Notes under the pieces: model-generated
Seen by the model: the letters and a program-made list of their open reading frames with translations, nothing else
What the model was told of the DNA's origin: nothing
Database searches by the model: none
Shown: one piece after another, positions 27,697-35,923 of the stretch
Position numbering within the stretch: position 1 is the first letter of the stretch
Layout: the number at the start of each line of letters is the position of its first letter
Translations under genes and position numbers: made by a program
Source of the DNA: Arcicella sp034931005
Lineage (GTDB): Bacteria > Bacteroidota > Bacteroidia > Cytophagales > Spirosomataceae
Assembly (NCBI RefSeq): GCF_034931005.1
Contig: NZ_JAYGIN010000001.1
Coordinates: forward strand, 310,001 to 374,000
DNA length: 64,000 nucleotides
Reading direction: 5' to 3'

Positions 27697-28833
27697 CTAA
27701 CTAAGTCTATCTTTAAAGCTTTCATAACCAAAAGTTTTCACCAAATCAAAAGTTTCGTCTTCTCGCCAAATACCAATTGAAGGTAAATTAACGCCATTGA
27801 AAGTTGTTGTTTTTACCATTGTGTAATGAATCATATCATCAAAAACGATAGAATCACCAATTTTCAATGGTTCATCAAAAGAATAATCTCCGTAAAAATC
27901 ACCCGCTAAACAAGTCATTCCACCAAAACGATATGTTGGCTTACCAGCAATAGGTTCTTGATGAGCATTTAGAATTTTTGGCTTGTAAGGCATTTCTAAA
28001 GTGTCTGGCATGTGAGCGGCAAAACTAACATCCAAAATTGCTACATCAATTCCCTGAGAATCAATAATATCTAAAACTGTTGATGTTAAATAACCAGTCC
28101 TCCACCCTACTGCCGAACCAGGTTCCATAATAATTTTCAGATTCGGGAAGCGAGATTTTAGACTTTTCAAAACCGAAATCAAATGTTCAGGTTCGTAATC
28201 GGCACGAGTAATTAAATGTCCTCCGCCCAAATTTAACCATTTGGCTTGTTTCAATAAATCACCAAAACGCTCTTCAATTGCCTTTAAGGTTCTTTCTAAA
28301 GTGTAAGAATCGTTTTCGCAAAGTGTATGTGAATGTAAGCCTTCAATGCCTTCGGGTAAAGTATCGCCCAATTGATTGCGAGTGATTCCCAAACGTGAAC
28401 CCGCAATACAAGGATTATACATATCCGTCTCAACCTCAGAATATTGCGGATTAATTCTCAACCCACAACTGATTCCGTTGGCAACGGCACGGTCTTTAAA
28501 TTGATTGTACTGATTCAATGAATTAAACGAAATATGTCCTGCATAAGACATTAATTCGTCAAATTCGTTCTCTAAATAGGCAGGTGAATAAACGTGTGTT
28601 TTACTCCCCATTTCTTCAAAACCCAAACGGGCTTCATTCAATGAACTTGCCGTAGAGCCTGCTAAATATTGACGAACCATCGGAAAAGTTGAGAACATTG
28701 AAAAACCTTTCAAGGCACAAATAATTTCAATTCCTGCTTGTTCTTGAACGTATTTCAATAATGCTAAATTCTTTCTTAACAGCCTGTCTTCCAATACATA
28801 ACAAGGCGAAGGTATTTGTTTAAAATCAATCAT
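27697..28833 (-). CDS. nspC: Carboxynorspermidine decarboxylase
   Basis: This cytoplasmic PLP enzyme of the fold III decarboxylase group has 378 residues, the usual NspC length. Lys42 in ALKGFS is the PLP lysine; HSHTLCEND (about 167-175) and the glycine-rich LNLGGGHL (about 200-207) are family motifs; MEPGSAVGW and GMTCLAGDFYGDY, with the catalytic Cys, lie in the C-terminal half. It decarboxylates carboxy(nor)spermidine to (nor)spermidine, the last step of the aspartate-semialdehyde route to triamines common in Bacteroidota. The preceding enzyme of the route is encoded 950 nt upstream (29784-30998), but a terminator and a broken nuclease gene stand between, so this gene probably has its own promoter. 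Confidence 0.93.
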   Translation of the reverse strand: MIDFKQIPSPCYVLEDRLLRKNLALLKYVQEQAGIEIICALKGFSMFSTFPMVRQYLAGSTASSLNEARLGFEEMGSKTHVYSPAYLENEFDELMSYAGHISFNSLNQYNQFKDRAVANGISCGLRINPQYSEVETDMYNPCIAGSRLGITRNQLGDTLPEGIEGLHSHTLCENDSYTLERTLKAIEERFGDLLKQAKWLNLGGGHLITRADYEPEHLISVLKSLKSRFPNLKIIMEPGSAVGWRTGYLTSTVLDIIDSQGIDVAILDVSFAAHMPDTLEMPYKPKILNAHQEPIAGKPTYRFGGMTCLAGDFYGDYSFDEPLKIGDSIVFDDMIHYTMVKTTTFNGVNLPSIGIWREDETFDLVKTFGYESFKDRLS

Positions 28834-28884
28834 TTTTGATAATTATGAATTAGAAATGAATTTTAAGAGAAAGTCATTTCCAAA

Positions 28885-28920
28885 AATTAAAATTGCCCGA
28901 ATTTTTCAATACGGGCAATC
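28885..28920 (-). terminator. Terminator after the split nuclease gene
   Basis: ATTGCCCG (28892-28899) and CGGGCAAT (28912-28919) pair around a 12-nt loop, followed on the minus strand by TTTTAATTTTT. It lies 26 nt past the stop at 28946 and isolates the upstream polyamine and nuclease genes from nspC. Confidence 0.82.
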
Positions 28921-28945
28921 AGAAAATTTATTATTTTTAGAAAAT

Positions 28946-29449
28946 CTAACCGTTAATAATTTGATTTTTAATGGCTTCAATTCTATCAATTGGTAATTTA
29001 GTTATTTGAGAAATTTGTAAAATTGAAAGAACATTAAGTAAAAGTAGCTCTTTGGCAGTTTCAATTCGGTTTTTTTCAATTCCCCTTGCTTCTCCCCTTG
29101 CTTCTCCTTTTGATTCGCCCCTTGCTTCTCCCTGCAAAAAGCGAATATCCGTTTCTAAGTCATATACAATTGGCATATCTGCTGTTTGTTTTAAAGTTTC
29201 TTCCTGTAAATTACGAAGTTTTGATAATACTTCCAACTGTTTCAGATACTTACCAAAACGGTGTTCTCCTTTCAAAAGTTCCTGCAATTTATCCAAAATA
29301 CGATGGATAACTTTTTGCGGAGAAACACCCTTGAAATTAGATAAAATAGCTAACAAAACCTCCTCGGGAATACTCGAATCTAAAAACAACTCATAATCAA
29401 ATGAGCGAATATCCACAAGTTCATATTCAAAAGATAGACCATTCATCAA
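28946..29449 (-). pseudogene. 3' part of an Rpn-family (PD-(D/E)XK) nuclease gene split by an in-frame TAG
   Basis: The product is up to 167 residues, starting at TTG 29449 or ATG 29446. It carries the part of Rpn-family proteins that follows the nuclease core: SFEYELVDIRSFDYELFL, SSIPEEVLLAILSNF, then a charged helix region, a low-complexity GEARGESKGEARGEARG stretch (about residues 109-126), and a terminal helical repeat. It is in the same reading frame as the upstream 113-residue piece, separated only by the codon TAG (29455-29453) and CTT. Whether it is translated on its own is unknown. The intact family are DNA endonucleases linked to recombination. Confidence 0.8.
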
Positions 29450-29452
29450 AAG

Positions 29453-29794
29453 CTATTTAGTCATTTTTTTCATGGAATTTTGCCCAATATAAAAAACAAC
29501 TTGTCGTATTTCACAATGATATTTTCGTAATAAAATTGCTCTATATTCTAACATTCGATAAACCATTTCGGGGTCATCTATAGACTGAAATTCTATTTGG
29601 AGAATATAACTATTTGTATTTCCTTCTTCCCTTACTTTTTTCAGAAAATCAGGTTTTCGCTCAATCGTTACGTGTAAATCGTCTTTAATGGAGGTGTATT
29701 TTGCTCTTTCCAAACCTAAAACCTTTTGGGCAAAAGGTAGGAGAACAGGTTCAATGTTCTCCTTAAAGATTCGGTCGTATTCGTTAATACTCAT
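29453..29794 (-). pseudogene. 5' part (nuclease core) of the split Rpn-family gene
   Basis: The product has 113 residues, from ATG at 29794. It holds the nuclease core of the Rpn/PD-(D/E)XK family: IFKENIEP at the start, KPDFL (active-site Asp) and YILQIEFQSIDDPEMVYRMLEYR (ExQ catalytic strand). It ends after KKMTK at an in-frame TAG, and the continuation resumes at once in the same frame. Its first 11 nt overlap the end of the carboxynorspermidine dehydrogenase gene. No other damage is visible, so the mutation looks recent, or the stop is read through. Confidence 0.82.
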
Positions 29795-30998
29795 GCGGAA
29801 GTGTTCCGTTCACAATTTCGTTCCATGGTAAACCGTGTACGTTCAACATTGCCATAAATGGATCTGGATTCATTTCTTCACAATTCCAAACGCCTGGTTT
29901 CATCCATTCGCCCGTAATCATCATCATTGCTCCAATCATAGCAGGTACACCTGTGGTATAACTTACGCCTTGTGCTTGAACTTCTTTCCAACAATCTTGG
30001 TGCTTACAGTTGTTCCAAACATAATATGTTCTATCAACACCGTCTTTAATTCCCTTGATTTGACAACCAATTGAAGTTTCGCCTGAATAATTTTCTCCCA
30101 AAGTACCTGGTTCTGGAAGTACCGCTTTCAAAAACTCAAGTGGAACGATGTCCATTCCTTGAAATTTGATTGGTTTGATACTTGTCATTCCCACATTTTC
30201 AAGCACATTTAAGTGTGTAATATATTGTTGACCGAAAGTCATCCAGAATCTTGCACGCTTTAATGTTGGGAAATTTTTCACCAAAGATTCTAATTCTTCG
30301 TGATATAATACGTAAGATTCTTTTGGACCAATTCCTGGATAATCAATTGGTTTGTGAATAGACATCGCTTCGATTTCTACCCATTCGCCATTTTCCCAAT
30401 ATTTTCCTTTTTGCGTAATCTCACGAATGTTGATTTCTGGGTTGAAGTTTGTTGCAAATGCCTTACCGTGGTCGCCTGCATTACAGTCGATAATATCCAA
30501 GTAGTGCATCTCATCGAAATGGTGCTTATTCGCATACGCAGTGTAAACTTGAGTAACACCTGGGTCAAAACCGCAACCCAAAAGAGCCATCAAACCTGCT
30601 TCTTTAAAACGCTCTTGATAAGCCCATTGCCATGAATATTCAAATTTAGCAACGTCTTTTGGCTCATAATTGGCAGTATCCATATAGTGAACTCCTGTTT
30701 CCAAACAAGCATCCATAATGGTTAAATCTTGGTATGGAAGAGCCACATTTATTACCATAAACGGCTTAACTTCATTGATTAATGCTACCAATTCAGGAAC
30801 ATTATCCGCATCAACCTGAGCAGTTTGCACTTTTGTAGGCAAGCCAATTTTAGCACATTCTTCAGCAATAGCATCGCATTTACGCTTTGTACGGCTCGCC
30901 AAAACTACTTCTGAAAATACATCGGGATTCATGGCACATTTCTTCACTACTACGTTTCCAACGCCTCCTGCACCAATGATTAAAACTTTCTTTGACAT
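29784..30998 (-). CDS. Carboxynorspermidine dehydrogenase (saccharopine dehydrogenase family)
   Basis: The protein has 404 residues. It starts with a Rossmann motif (LIIGAGGVGNVVVKKC, Gly9-x-Gly-Gly-x-Gly14), followed by the saccharopine-dehydrogenase layout: AQVDADNVPELVALI, MVINVALPYQDLTIMDAC, YMDTANYEP and GCGFDPGVTQVYTAYA. This family in Bacteroidota condenses aspartate semialdehyde with putrescine or diaminopropane and reduces the product to carboxyspermidine or carboxynorspermidine with NADPH. The nearby NspC completes the pathway, which supports this call over lysine metabolism. The stop overlaps the start of the split nuclease gene by 11 nt. Confidence 0.9.
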   Translation of the reverse strand: MSKKVLIIGAGGVGNVVVKKCAMNPDVFSEVVLASRTKRKCDAIAEECAKIGLPTKVQTAQVDADNVPELVALINEVKPFMVINVALPYQDLTIMDACLETGVHYMDTANYEPKDVAKFEYSWQWAYQERFKEAGLMALLGCGFDPGVTQVYTAYANKHHFDEMHYLDIIDCNAGDHGKAFATNFNPEINIREITQKGKYWENGEWVEIEAMSIHKPIDYPGIGPKESYVLYHEELESLVKNFPTLKRARFWMTFGQQYITHLNVLENVGMTSIKPIKFQGMDIVPLEFLKAVLPEPGTLGENYSGETSIGCQIKGIKDGVDRTYYVWNNCKHQDCWKEVQAQGVSYTTGVPAMIGAMMMITGEWMKPGVWNCEEMNPDPFMAMLNVHGLPWNEIVNGTLPHEY

Positions 30999-31231
30999 TT
31001 TGTTATCGGTTTCTGTTAAAAGAATAACACAAAATTAGTCAAACCTTAAGAAATTATGGTTCTGTTATGAGTTAAATTTGTGATATAATCGTCTTTATAT
31101 TTAGCGAAAAGCGATTTGCGAGAAAGCGAATGAGTAAATTATTAGAAATCAATAGCTTACTCAACCCCTTTTTTACAAACTTCAATCAGTTAAAAATACT
31201 CAATATAAAAATCCATTTTCAATTCTATCCG

Positions 31232-32158
31232 ATGAATCAAACCAATACCGTTTTTATCATTTCGCTTTCAATTATTCTCTTTGGGTATCTTCTGAAACGG
31301 AAAAATATTATTTCTGAGCAAGAAGGAAAAACCATTTCTAAATTCCTGATGCACAGCACTTTCCCTGCTTTGACTTTTGTAACGATGGTTCGGGTGAAAA
31401 TGGAATTGAATTTATTATTGCTTCCCGTAATTGCTTTTTGTTTTTCACTACTGACGATGTATTCGGCTAAATATTTATTTAAAAGTCAAGAGAAACAATT
31501 ACGTGCTTTGTTAATTATGGGGTGCGGTGGATTTAATTTGGGACTTTTCGCCTATCCGCTCATTGAAGGTATTTGGGGACAAGAGGGCATGGTTTACGCC
31601 GCTATGTTCGACACAGGAAATGCCTTTGCCGTTTTCGGTTTGGTGTACGGCACGGGCGTATTTATGTCGGAAGGAAGTGTGCATATTCCCAAAAAAGAAA
31701 ATGTCAAAAAAGCATTGCTCAAAATAATGACTTTATTACCCTTTCAAGCCATTTTGGTAGGTATTTTTATTAACCTCACCAAAATTGAATTACCCGAAAT
31801 TGTCATGAATGTTTTAGACGTTTTGGCGAAAGGAAATAAGGTAATCGTTTTACTAATTATGGGAATTTATCTCAATTTTTCTATTCCAAAAGAAATTTTC
31901 AAAAAGGCAATTAATGTATTGTTAATCAGATACTTTTGGGGATTATTATTGGGCTTTTTATTCTTTTATTTCTTACCTTTTGAACAACTTTACAAAAGCG
32001 TTTTATTGATAGTTTTAATTGTCCCTGTGGGAATGACGCTCCTCCCCTTTTCGGACGAATTGGGCTATGATACCAAAACGGCAGGCGTTTTAGTAAACCT
32101 TTCCATGCTGATTAGCTTTGCGATGATGTGGGGATTGGTGGTTTGTTTGGGACTTTAG
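31232..32158 (+). CDS. AEC (auxin efflux carrier) family permease
   Basis: I chose ATG at 31232 over the frame's first ATG at 31130. The later start gives 308 residues, normal for the family, and begins directly with a transmembrane helix (NTVFIISLSIILFGYLL). About ten hydrophobic segments follow in the two-fold five-helix arrangement, with GCGGFNLGLFAYPLIEG and MFDTGNAFAVFG in the middle and the crossing-region-like VPVGMTLLPFSDELGYD near the end. Family members export small organic acids or similar solutes across the inner membrane; the substrate here is unknown. The stop codon abuts a dispersed repeat (32158-32202). Confidence 0.9.
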   Translation: MNQTNTVFIISLSIILFGYLLKRKNIISEQEGKTISKFLMHSTFPALTFVTMVRVKMELNLLLLPVIAFCFSLLTMYSAKYLFKSQEKQLRALLIMGCGGFNLGLFAYPLIEGIWGQEGMVYAAMFDTGNAFAVFGLVYGTGVFMSEGSVHIPKKENVKKALLKIMTLLPFQAILVGIFINLTKIELPEIVMNVLDVLAKGNKVIVLLIMGIYLNFSIPKEIFKKAINVLLIRYFWGLLLGFLFFYFLPFEQLYKSVLLIVLIVPVGMTLLPFSDELGYDTKTAGVLVNLSMLISFAMMWGLVVCLGL

Positions 32159-32202
32159 GCACGCAGATACCGCAGATACTTCGTAACGCTGATTTACAGA
32201 TT
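32158..32202. repeat. Left arm of a dispersed inverted repeat
   Basis: About 45 nt beginning GGCACGCAGATAC and containing CGTAACGCTGATT. It matches the reverse complement of 32767-32812 with only a few differences. It starts on the last base of the permease stop codon. Confidence 0.82.
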
Positions 32203-32210
32203 CTCAGCTT

Positions 32211-32314
32211 GCACTAATTTGAAATTAGTGCATATAAATAGTTTTGCGACTGTGTCGCAATTTCCTTGTAGCGTTAAAAACGCAAAATCAACCCACGCCT
32301 GATTGCAAATCAGG
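32211..32314. repeat. Three consecutive mini-hairpins
   Basis: Three short palindromes occur in a row: 32211-32231 (10-bp arms GCACTAATTT / AAATTAGTGC), 32244-32260 (TTGCGAC / GTCGCAA) and 32298-32314 (CCTGATT / AATCAGG). All have loops of 1-3 nt. They lie between the permease gene and the 3' end of the small membrane-protein gene and look like REP-type elements. Confidence 0.7.
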
Positions 32315-32351
32315 GTGAGCGAGGTGAAAACACCAACAAAGGCATAATTTC

Positions 32352-32681
32352 TTATTGACACTTACAATTCATTTCTCTATTTCTCTCTATAAAATATGAA
32401 TATCTCATATTTACTGACGGTATTATTTTAAGATAAACTACACAAATAGAATCTTTGTGAGACGAATCAATATCTATTGCACTATTCCCAGTATAATCTT
32501 CACCATTAACATGAAACTCATAGAGTAGTTCATCTCTATGCCATCTTCTACTAAATGTTTTAGAGGTTACTAAGGCTTTTATACATTTTCCATTAATTGG
32601 TAAGAATATATCTACCGAAAATCTTTTAATAATAAAAAATACCGTTATTAGTAGCAATGGTATACTTATATACATTTTCAT
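32352..32681 (-). CDS. Small membrane-anchored protein, DUF3592-like
   Basis: The protein has 109 residues. One N-terminal transmembrane helix (about 4-19, ISIPLLLITVFFIIKRF) is followed by a small beta domain: GKCIKALVTSKTF, then LLYEFHVNGEDYTGNSAID, then ICVVYLKIIPSVNMRY. The pattern (variable strand, Y-x-F-x-V-x-G-x-x-Y, then VxYLxxxPxxxR) resembles DUF3592-type domains, but I am not certain of the family. It stands alone between two inverted copies of a dispersed repeat, opposite in direction to the permease. Function unknown. Confidence 0.65.
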   Translation of the reverse strand: MKMYISIPLLLITVFFIIKRFSVDIFLPINGKCIKALVTSKTFSRRWHRDELLYEFHVNGEDYTGNSAIDIDSSHKDSICVVYLKIIPSVNMRYSYFIERNREMNCKCQ

Positions 32682-32766
32682 TTATTGTTGTTGGTATTTT
32701 TCGCCTTTGTTAGTATTTTCCACCAACATAAATAAAAATTCCAATAAAACAAAACTCCGCAACACC

Positions 32767-32812
32767 AATCTGTAAAATCAGCGTTACGGAGTATCTGTGT
32801 CATCTGCGTGCC
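32767..32812. repeat. Right arm of the dispersed inverted repeat
   Basis: This is the reverse complement of the 32158-32202 arm, ending CATCTGCGTGCC. It lies 5 nt past the 3' end of the mutarotase gene and may act as that transcript's terminal hairpin together with nearby sequence. Confidence 0.82.
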
Positions 32813-32816
32813 AAAA

Positions 32817-33986
32817 CTATTTCACAACAGAAAATTTATAAATCGTTGTGGTTTTATAAGTTTCGTTTGGTTTCAAAACTGTTGTTGGAAATGCTGCTTG
32901 GTTTGGAGAATCTGGATAATGTTCTGATTCTAAACATAAAGCAAAACGTTTTGGATAGTTTACACCACCTTTTCCAGTCAATTTACCGTCCAAGAAATTT
33001 CCTGTGTAAAATTGAATGGCAGGTTCTGTCGTTAAAACTTCCATTTTACGTCCTGATGTTTTATCAACAACCGTAGCCGCAAGACTCAATTCGTTGCCTT
33101 CTTTTTTATTCAAAATCCAAGCGTGGTCATATCCTCCGCCTAATTTAATCTGCTCGTCTTTTTCGTCATTAATTCCTTTACCAATCACGGTTGGACTTGT
33201 AAAATCAAACACAGTTCCTTTCACCGCACGAAGTTCTCCCGTTGGAATTAAACCTTTATCAACAGGCAAAAATCTGTCCGCATTCAAAGTAACTTCATGG
33301 TCAAGAATGTTATTTTTTGAAGCAGAAAGGTTAAAATACGAGTGATTTGTCAAGTTGATAATCGTCGTTTTGTCAGTCGTTGCCGAATAATCCATTTTCA
33401 AAGAATTATCTTTTTGCAAAGTATAAATTACCGTTACATTCAAATTTCCTGGGTAACCTTCTTCACCATCTTTACTTAAATAAGTCAATTTCAAAGCAGG
33501 TTCTTCACCTTCAATTGGTTCAGCAGTCCATAAAACTTTATCGTAACCTACAACCCCACCATGTAAATGATTTAAGTTATTATTATTAGTTGCCAATGCA
33601 TATTCTTTGCCTTCTAATTTGAATTTACCTTTTGCAATACGGTTTCCATAACGACCAATGATTGCCCCGAAATATGGCGGAGGTGTTAAATAGCCTGCTA
33701 AAGAATCAAATCCTAACACGATATCTTCGTATTTTCCGTCTTTGTCAGGGGCAGTCCAGTGCGAAACTACGCCACCGTAATTAGTAATTTTCACTTCCAT
33801 ACCATTGGCATTTTTCAATGTGTATGAGTCAGCAGTACGTCCATCAGGAAAGGTTCCAAATGATGTTTTTTCTATTTTATTCACCGTTACAGAATCTTTT
33901 TGTTGATTGTCTTCGCTTTTTTTACTCGAACAGCTTTGTAGAATTACAATACCTAATGCGAGCGTAAGAAATGATTTTATTTTCAT
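32817..33986 (-). CDS. galM: Aldose 1-epimerase (mutarotase) lipoprotein
   Basis: The protein has 389 residues with a lipoprotein signal (LGIVILQSC, Cys19). The galactose-mutarotase core is clear: NYGGVVSHW, NRIAKGKF, HLHGGVVGYDKVLW (substrate His), LTNHSYFNL (second His), GGGYDHAW and, near the end, LCLESEHYPDSPNQ, with the catalytic base Glu being in this C-terminal region in the family. It interconverts alpha and beta anomers of aldoses. The lipobox places it outside the cytoplasm, where it would act on sugar released by the surface and periplasmic glycosidases before uptake by the adjacent symporter. Last gene of the arabinose locus. Confidence 0.93.
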   Translation of the reverse strand: MKIKSFLTLALGIVILQSCSSKKSEDNQQKDSVTVNKIEKTSFGTFPDGRTADSYTLKNANGMEVKITNYGGVVSHWTAPDKDGKYEDIVLGFDSLAGYLTPPPYFGAIIGRYGNRIAKGKFKLEGKEYALATNNNNLNHLHGGVVGYDKVLWTAEPIEGEEPALKLTYLSKDGEEGYPGNLNVTVIYTLQKDNSLKMDYSATTDKTTIINLTNHSYFNLSASKNNILDHEVTLNADRFLPVDKGLIPTGELRAVKGTVFDFTSPTVIGKGINDEKDEQIKLGGGYDHAWILNKKEGNELSLAATVVDKTSGRKMEVLTTEPAIQFYTGNFLDGKLTGKGGVNYPKRFALCLESEHYPDSPNQAAFPTTVLKPNETYKTTTIYKFSVVK

Positions 33987-34061
33987 GTTAATAGTGTTTT
34001 TGGAGTTTTGATGATTATTTAAGGGAATTGTAAATTTTAAAGTAGCAAGTCATTTCCGTTC

Positions 34062-34106
34062 AACTTCCCGAAAGTTTAACCCCTAACGGAGTTATTTCGG
34101 GAAGTT
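34062..34106. repeat. 12-bp-stem hairpin between symporter and mutarotase genes
   Basis: AACTTCCCGAAA (34062-34073) and TTTCGGGAAGTT (34095-34106) pair perfectly around 21 nt. No T-run follows, so it is more likely a REP-like or mRNA-processing hairpin than a simple terminator. Confidence 0.65.
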
Positions 34107-34147
34107 CCTCCAAGTCAAATATGACACCTTAAATTCAACAATTTTCC

Positions 34148-35806
34148 TTACCAGAAAATAAAGTAAATAATACTAAAAATAGCAATTATTAAAATGGAAC
34201 CATATCTAAAAATAGGTTCAACTTTAAACCATTCTTTATTTACTTCAAATGCGTTCGGGTTATCTTTCCCTTTAGATTCTATCAAACTGATTGCACCGTG
34301 AACTAATGAACAAATCCAGAATACAACACCCATACGATTCATGAATGGGAATTCAGGGAACTGATAATTAATCCATGATGACAAAGCAATACTTAAAATA
34401 GCCGCTGTTAAAGCACCATTGGCAGTTGCTTTTTTCCAGAAGAAACCTAATAAGAAAATACTCAAAATACCTGGAGAAATATATCCTGTATAAACTTGAA
34501 TATACTCAAATGCTTGACCGAAGTTTTTCAATAATGGACTCACCACCAAAGCAATGGCAAATGCTACGATGATAGCAACTCTACCCGTCCAAACCGTTTG
34601 TTTTTCAGTAAGATTTTTGTTGAAATATTTACGGTGAATATCTAATACATAAATCGTTGAAATACTGTTTGCTTTACCCGCTAAACTTGCCACAATCGCT
34701 GCCGTTAAAGCTGCAAAAGCCAAACCTTTCAAACCAACAGGTAAAAGATTCAATAAAACTGGATAAGCGTTGTCTGGCTTAACAATTCCGTCTTGCGTGA
34801 TTCCATTAACAATTGAAGCATCTGCATTTTCTTGGAAAATTACATAAGCCGCTAACCCTGGAAGAACCACGATAAATGGCATTAACATTTTCATAAAACC
34901 TGCAAATAAAACGCCATTTCTTGCCGTAGAAATATCTGCACCCAAAGCTCTTTGGGTCATGTATTGGTTACATCCGAAGTAGTTAAGGTTATTCACCCAT
35001 TGACCACCAATAATAAACATCATAATTCCCGGTAATTGACGATAAGCATCAACAAAACCTCCTCTACCATCATGAACTTGATATTGATTTGGCGTAAAAA
35101 TCATGTGTAAATGGCTATCCGCTTTTTCTTTAATCAAAGATAAACCTTCTAAAACACCTGAACCTGTACCTACTTTATTTGACAGTAAATCAAGTGCTAA
35201 ATAAGTTGTCGCTAATCCTCCGAAAATCAAGCAAACTACTTGAATAACATCGGTATAGCCAATCACTTTCATACCGCCTAAAGTAATAATTACTGCAAAA
35301 ACAGTAAGGAATAACGTACAAGTCATGAAGCTTAAACCTGTCATTTTTTCTAAACTAATTCCTCCTAAATAAATGATAGAAGTTAGGTTTACAAAAATGT
35401 ACAGAAACAACCAGAACACAGCCATGATTGTCGCTAAACGCTCGTCATAACGTTTGGCAAGAAATTGTGGCATGGTGTATATTTTATTCCTAAGGTACAT
35501 TGGAAGAAAATAAACTGCCACAATGATTAACGAAACGCCACCTAATAATTCATAAACAGAAATAGCAATTCCTAATTGAAAAGCCTGTCCACTCATACCA
35601 ATAAATTGTTCCGCAGAAATATTTGAAGCGATAATCGAAGCACCAATTGCCCACCAAGTAAGTGAACCTTCAGCAAGGAAAAAGTCTTTTGAATCTCCAC
35701 CACCTTGCTTGCCTTTGTTTTTGTAAACCCAGTAACCATAACTGGAAACAATGACAAAGTAGATAAAGAAAATGCAGTAGTCGAGGGTTTCTAATCCAAG
35801 TTTCAT
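34148..35806 (-). CDS. Sodium:solute symporter (SSS/SGLT family), probably for L-arabinose
   Basis: Start ATG 35806 is chosen because residues encoded upstream, back to 35899, are translated hairpin repeat. The 552-residue protein begins KLGLETLDYCIFFIYFVI and has about 14 transmembrane helices. SGLT-type landmarks include FLAEGSLTWWAIGASIIASNISAEQFIG in helix 1-2, the GGMKVIGYTDVIQ stretch and AALTAAIVASLAGKANSIST, matching the family's sodium-site helix 8. It imports sugar with sodium across the inner membrane. Its place between araD and the mutarotase points to L-arabinose, though galactose or another aldose cannot be excluded from sequence. Confidence 0.88.
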   Translation of the reverse strand: MKLGLETLDYCIFFIYFVIVSSYGYWVYKNKGKQGGGDSKDFFLAEGSLTWWAIGASIIASNISAEQFIGMSGQAFQLGIAISVYELLGGVSLIIVAVYFLPMYLRNKIYTMPQFLAKRYDERLATIMAVFWLFLYIFVNLTSIIYLGGISLEKMTGLSFMTCTLFLTVFAVIITLGGMKVIGYTDVIQVVCLIFGGLATTYLALDLLSNKVGTGSGVLEGLSLIKEKADSHLHMIFTPNQYQVHDGRGGFVDAYRQLPGIMMFIIGGQWVNNLNYFGCNQYMTQRALGADISTARNGVLFAGFMKMLMPFIVVLPGLAAYVIFQENADASIVNGITQDGIVKPDNAYPVLLNLLPVGLKGLAFAALTAAIVASLAGKANSISTIYVLDIHRKYFNKNLTEKQTVWTGRVAIIVAFAIALVVSPLLKNFGQAFEYIQVYTGYISPGILSIFLLGFFWKKATANGALTAAILSIALSSWINYQFPEFPFMNRMGVVFWICSLVHGAISLIESKGKDNPNAFEVNKEWFKVEPIFRYGSILIIAIFSIIYFIFW

Positions 35807-35827
35807 GTTTGTTGTTTTTGAGGAGTG

Positions 35828-35919
35828 GTAACACGGGAATCCTTCCCGTGAAAAATTTAGTCTATTCACAGGAAAGATTCCTGTACTACTTAAATTCACA
35901 GAAAAGATTCCTGTGTTAC
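35828..35919. repeat. Three REP-like hairpins with GTGTTAC-type tails
   Basis: Three stem-loops lie between araD and the symporter gene: 35828-35850 (reverse sense, arms around CACGGGAA), 35867-35889 (CACAGG ... CCTGT then ACTAC) and 35897-35919 (CACAG ... CTGTG then TTAC). The stems differ in sequence, yet each has the same tail, (T/C)GTGTTAC or TGTACTAC. Other members of the family are at 45275-45588 and 54234-54253. Confidence 0.8.
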
Positions 35920-35923
35920 ATTT

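Noticed and set aside
35807..35899. N-terminal extension of the sodium symporter
   Set aside because: It translates the REP-like hairpins; the internal ATG at 35806 gives the normal family N-terminus.
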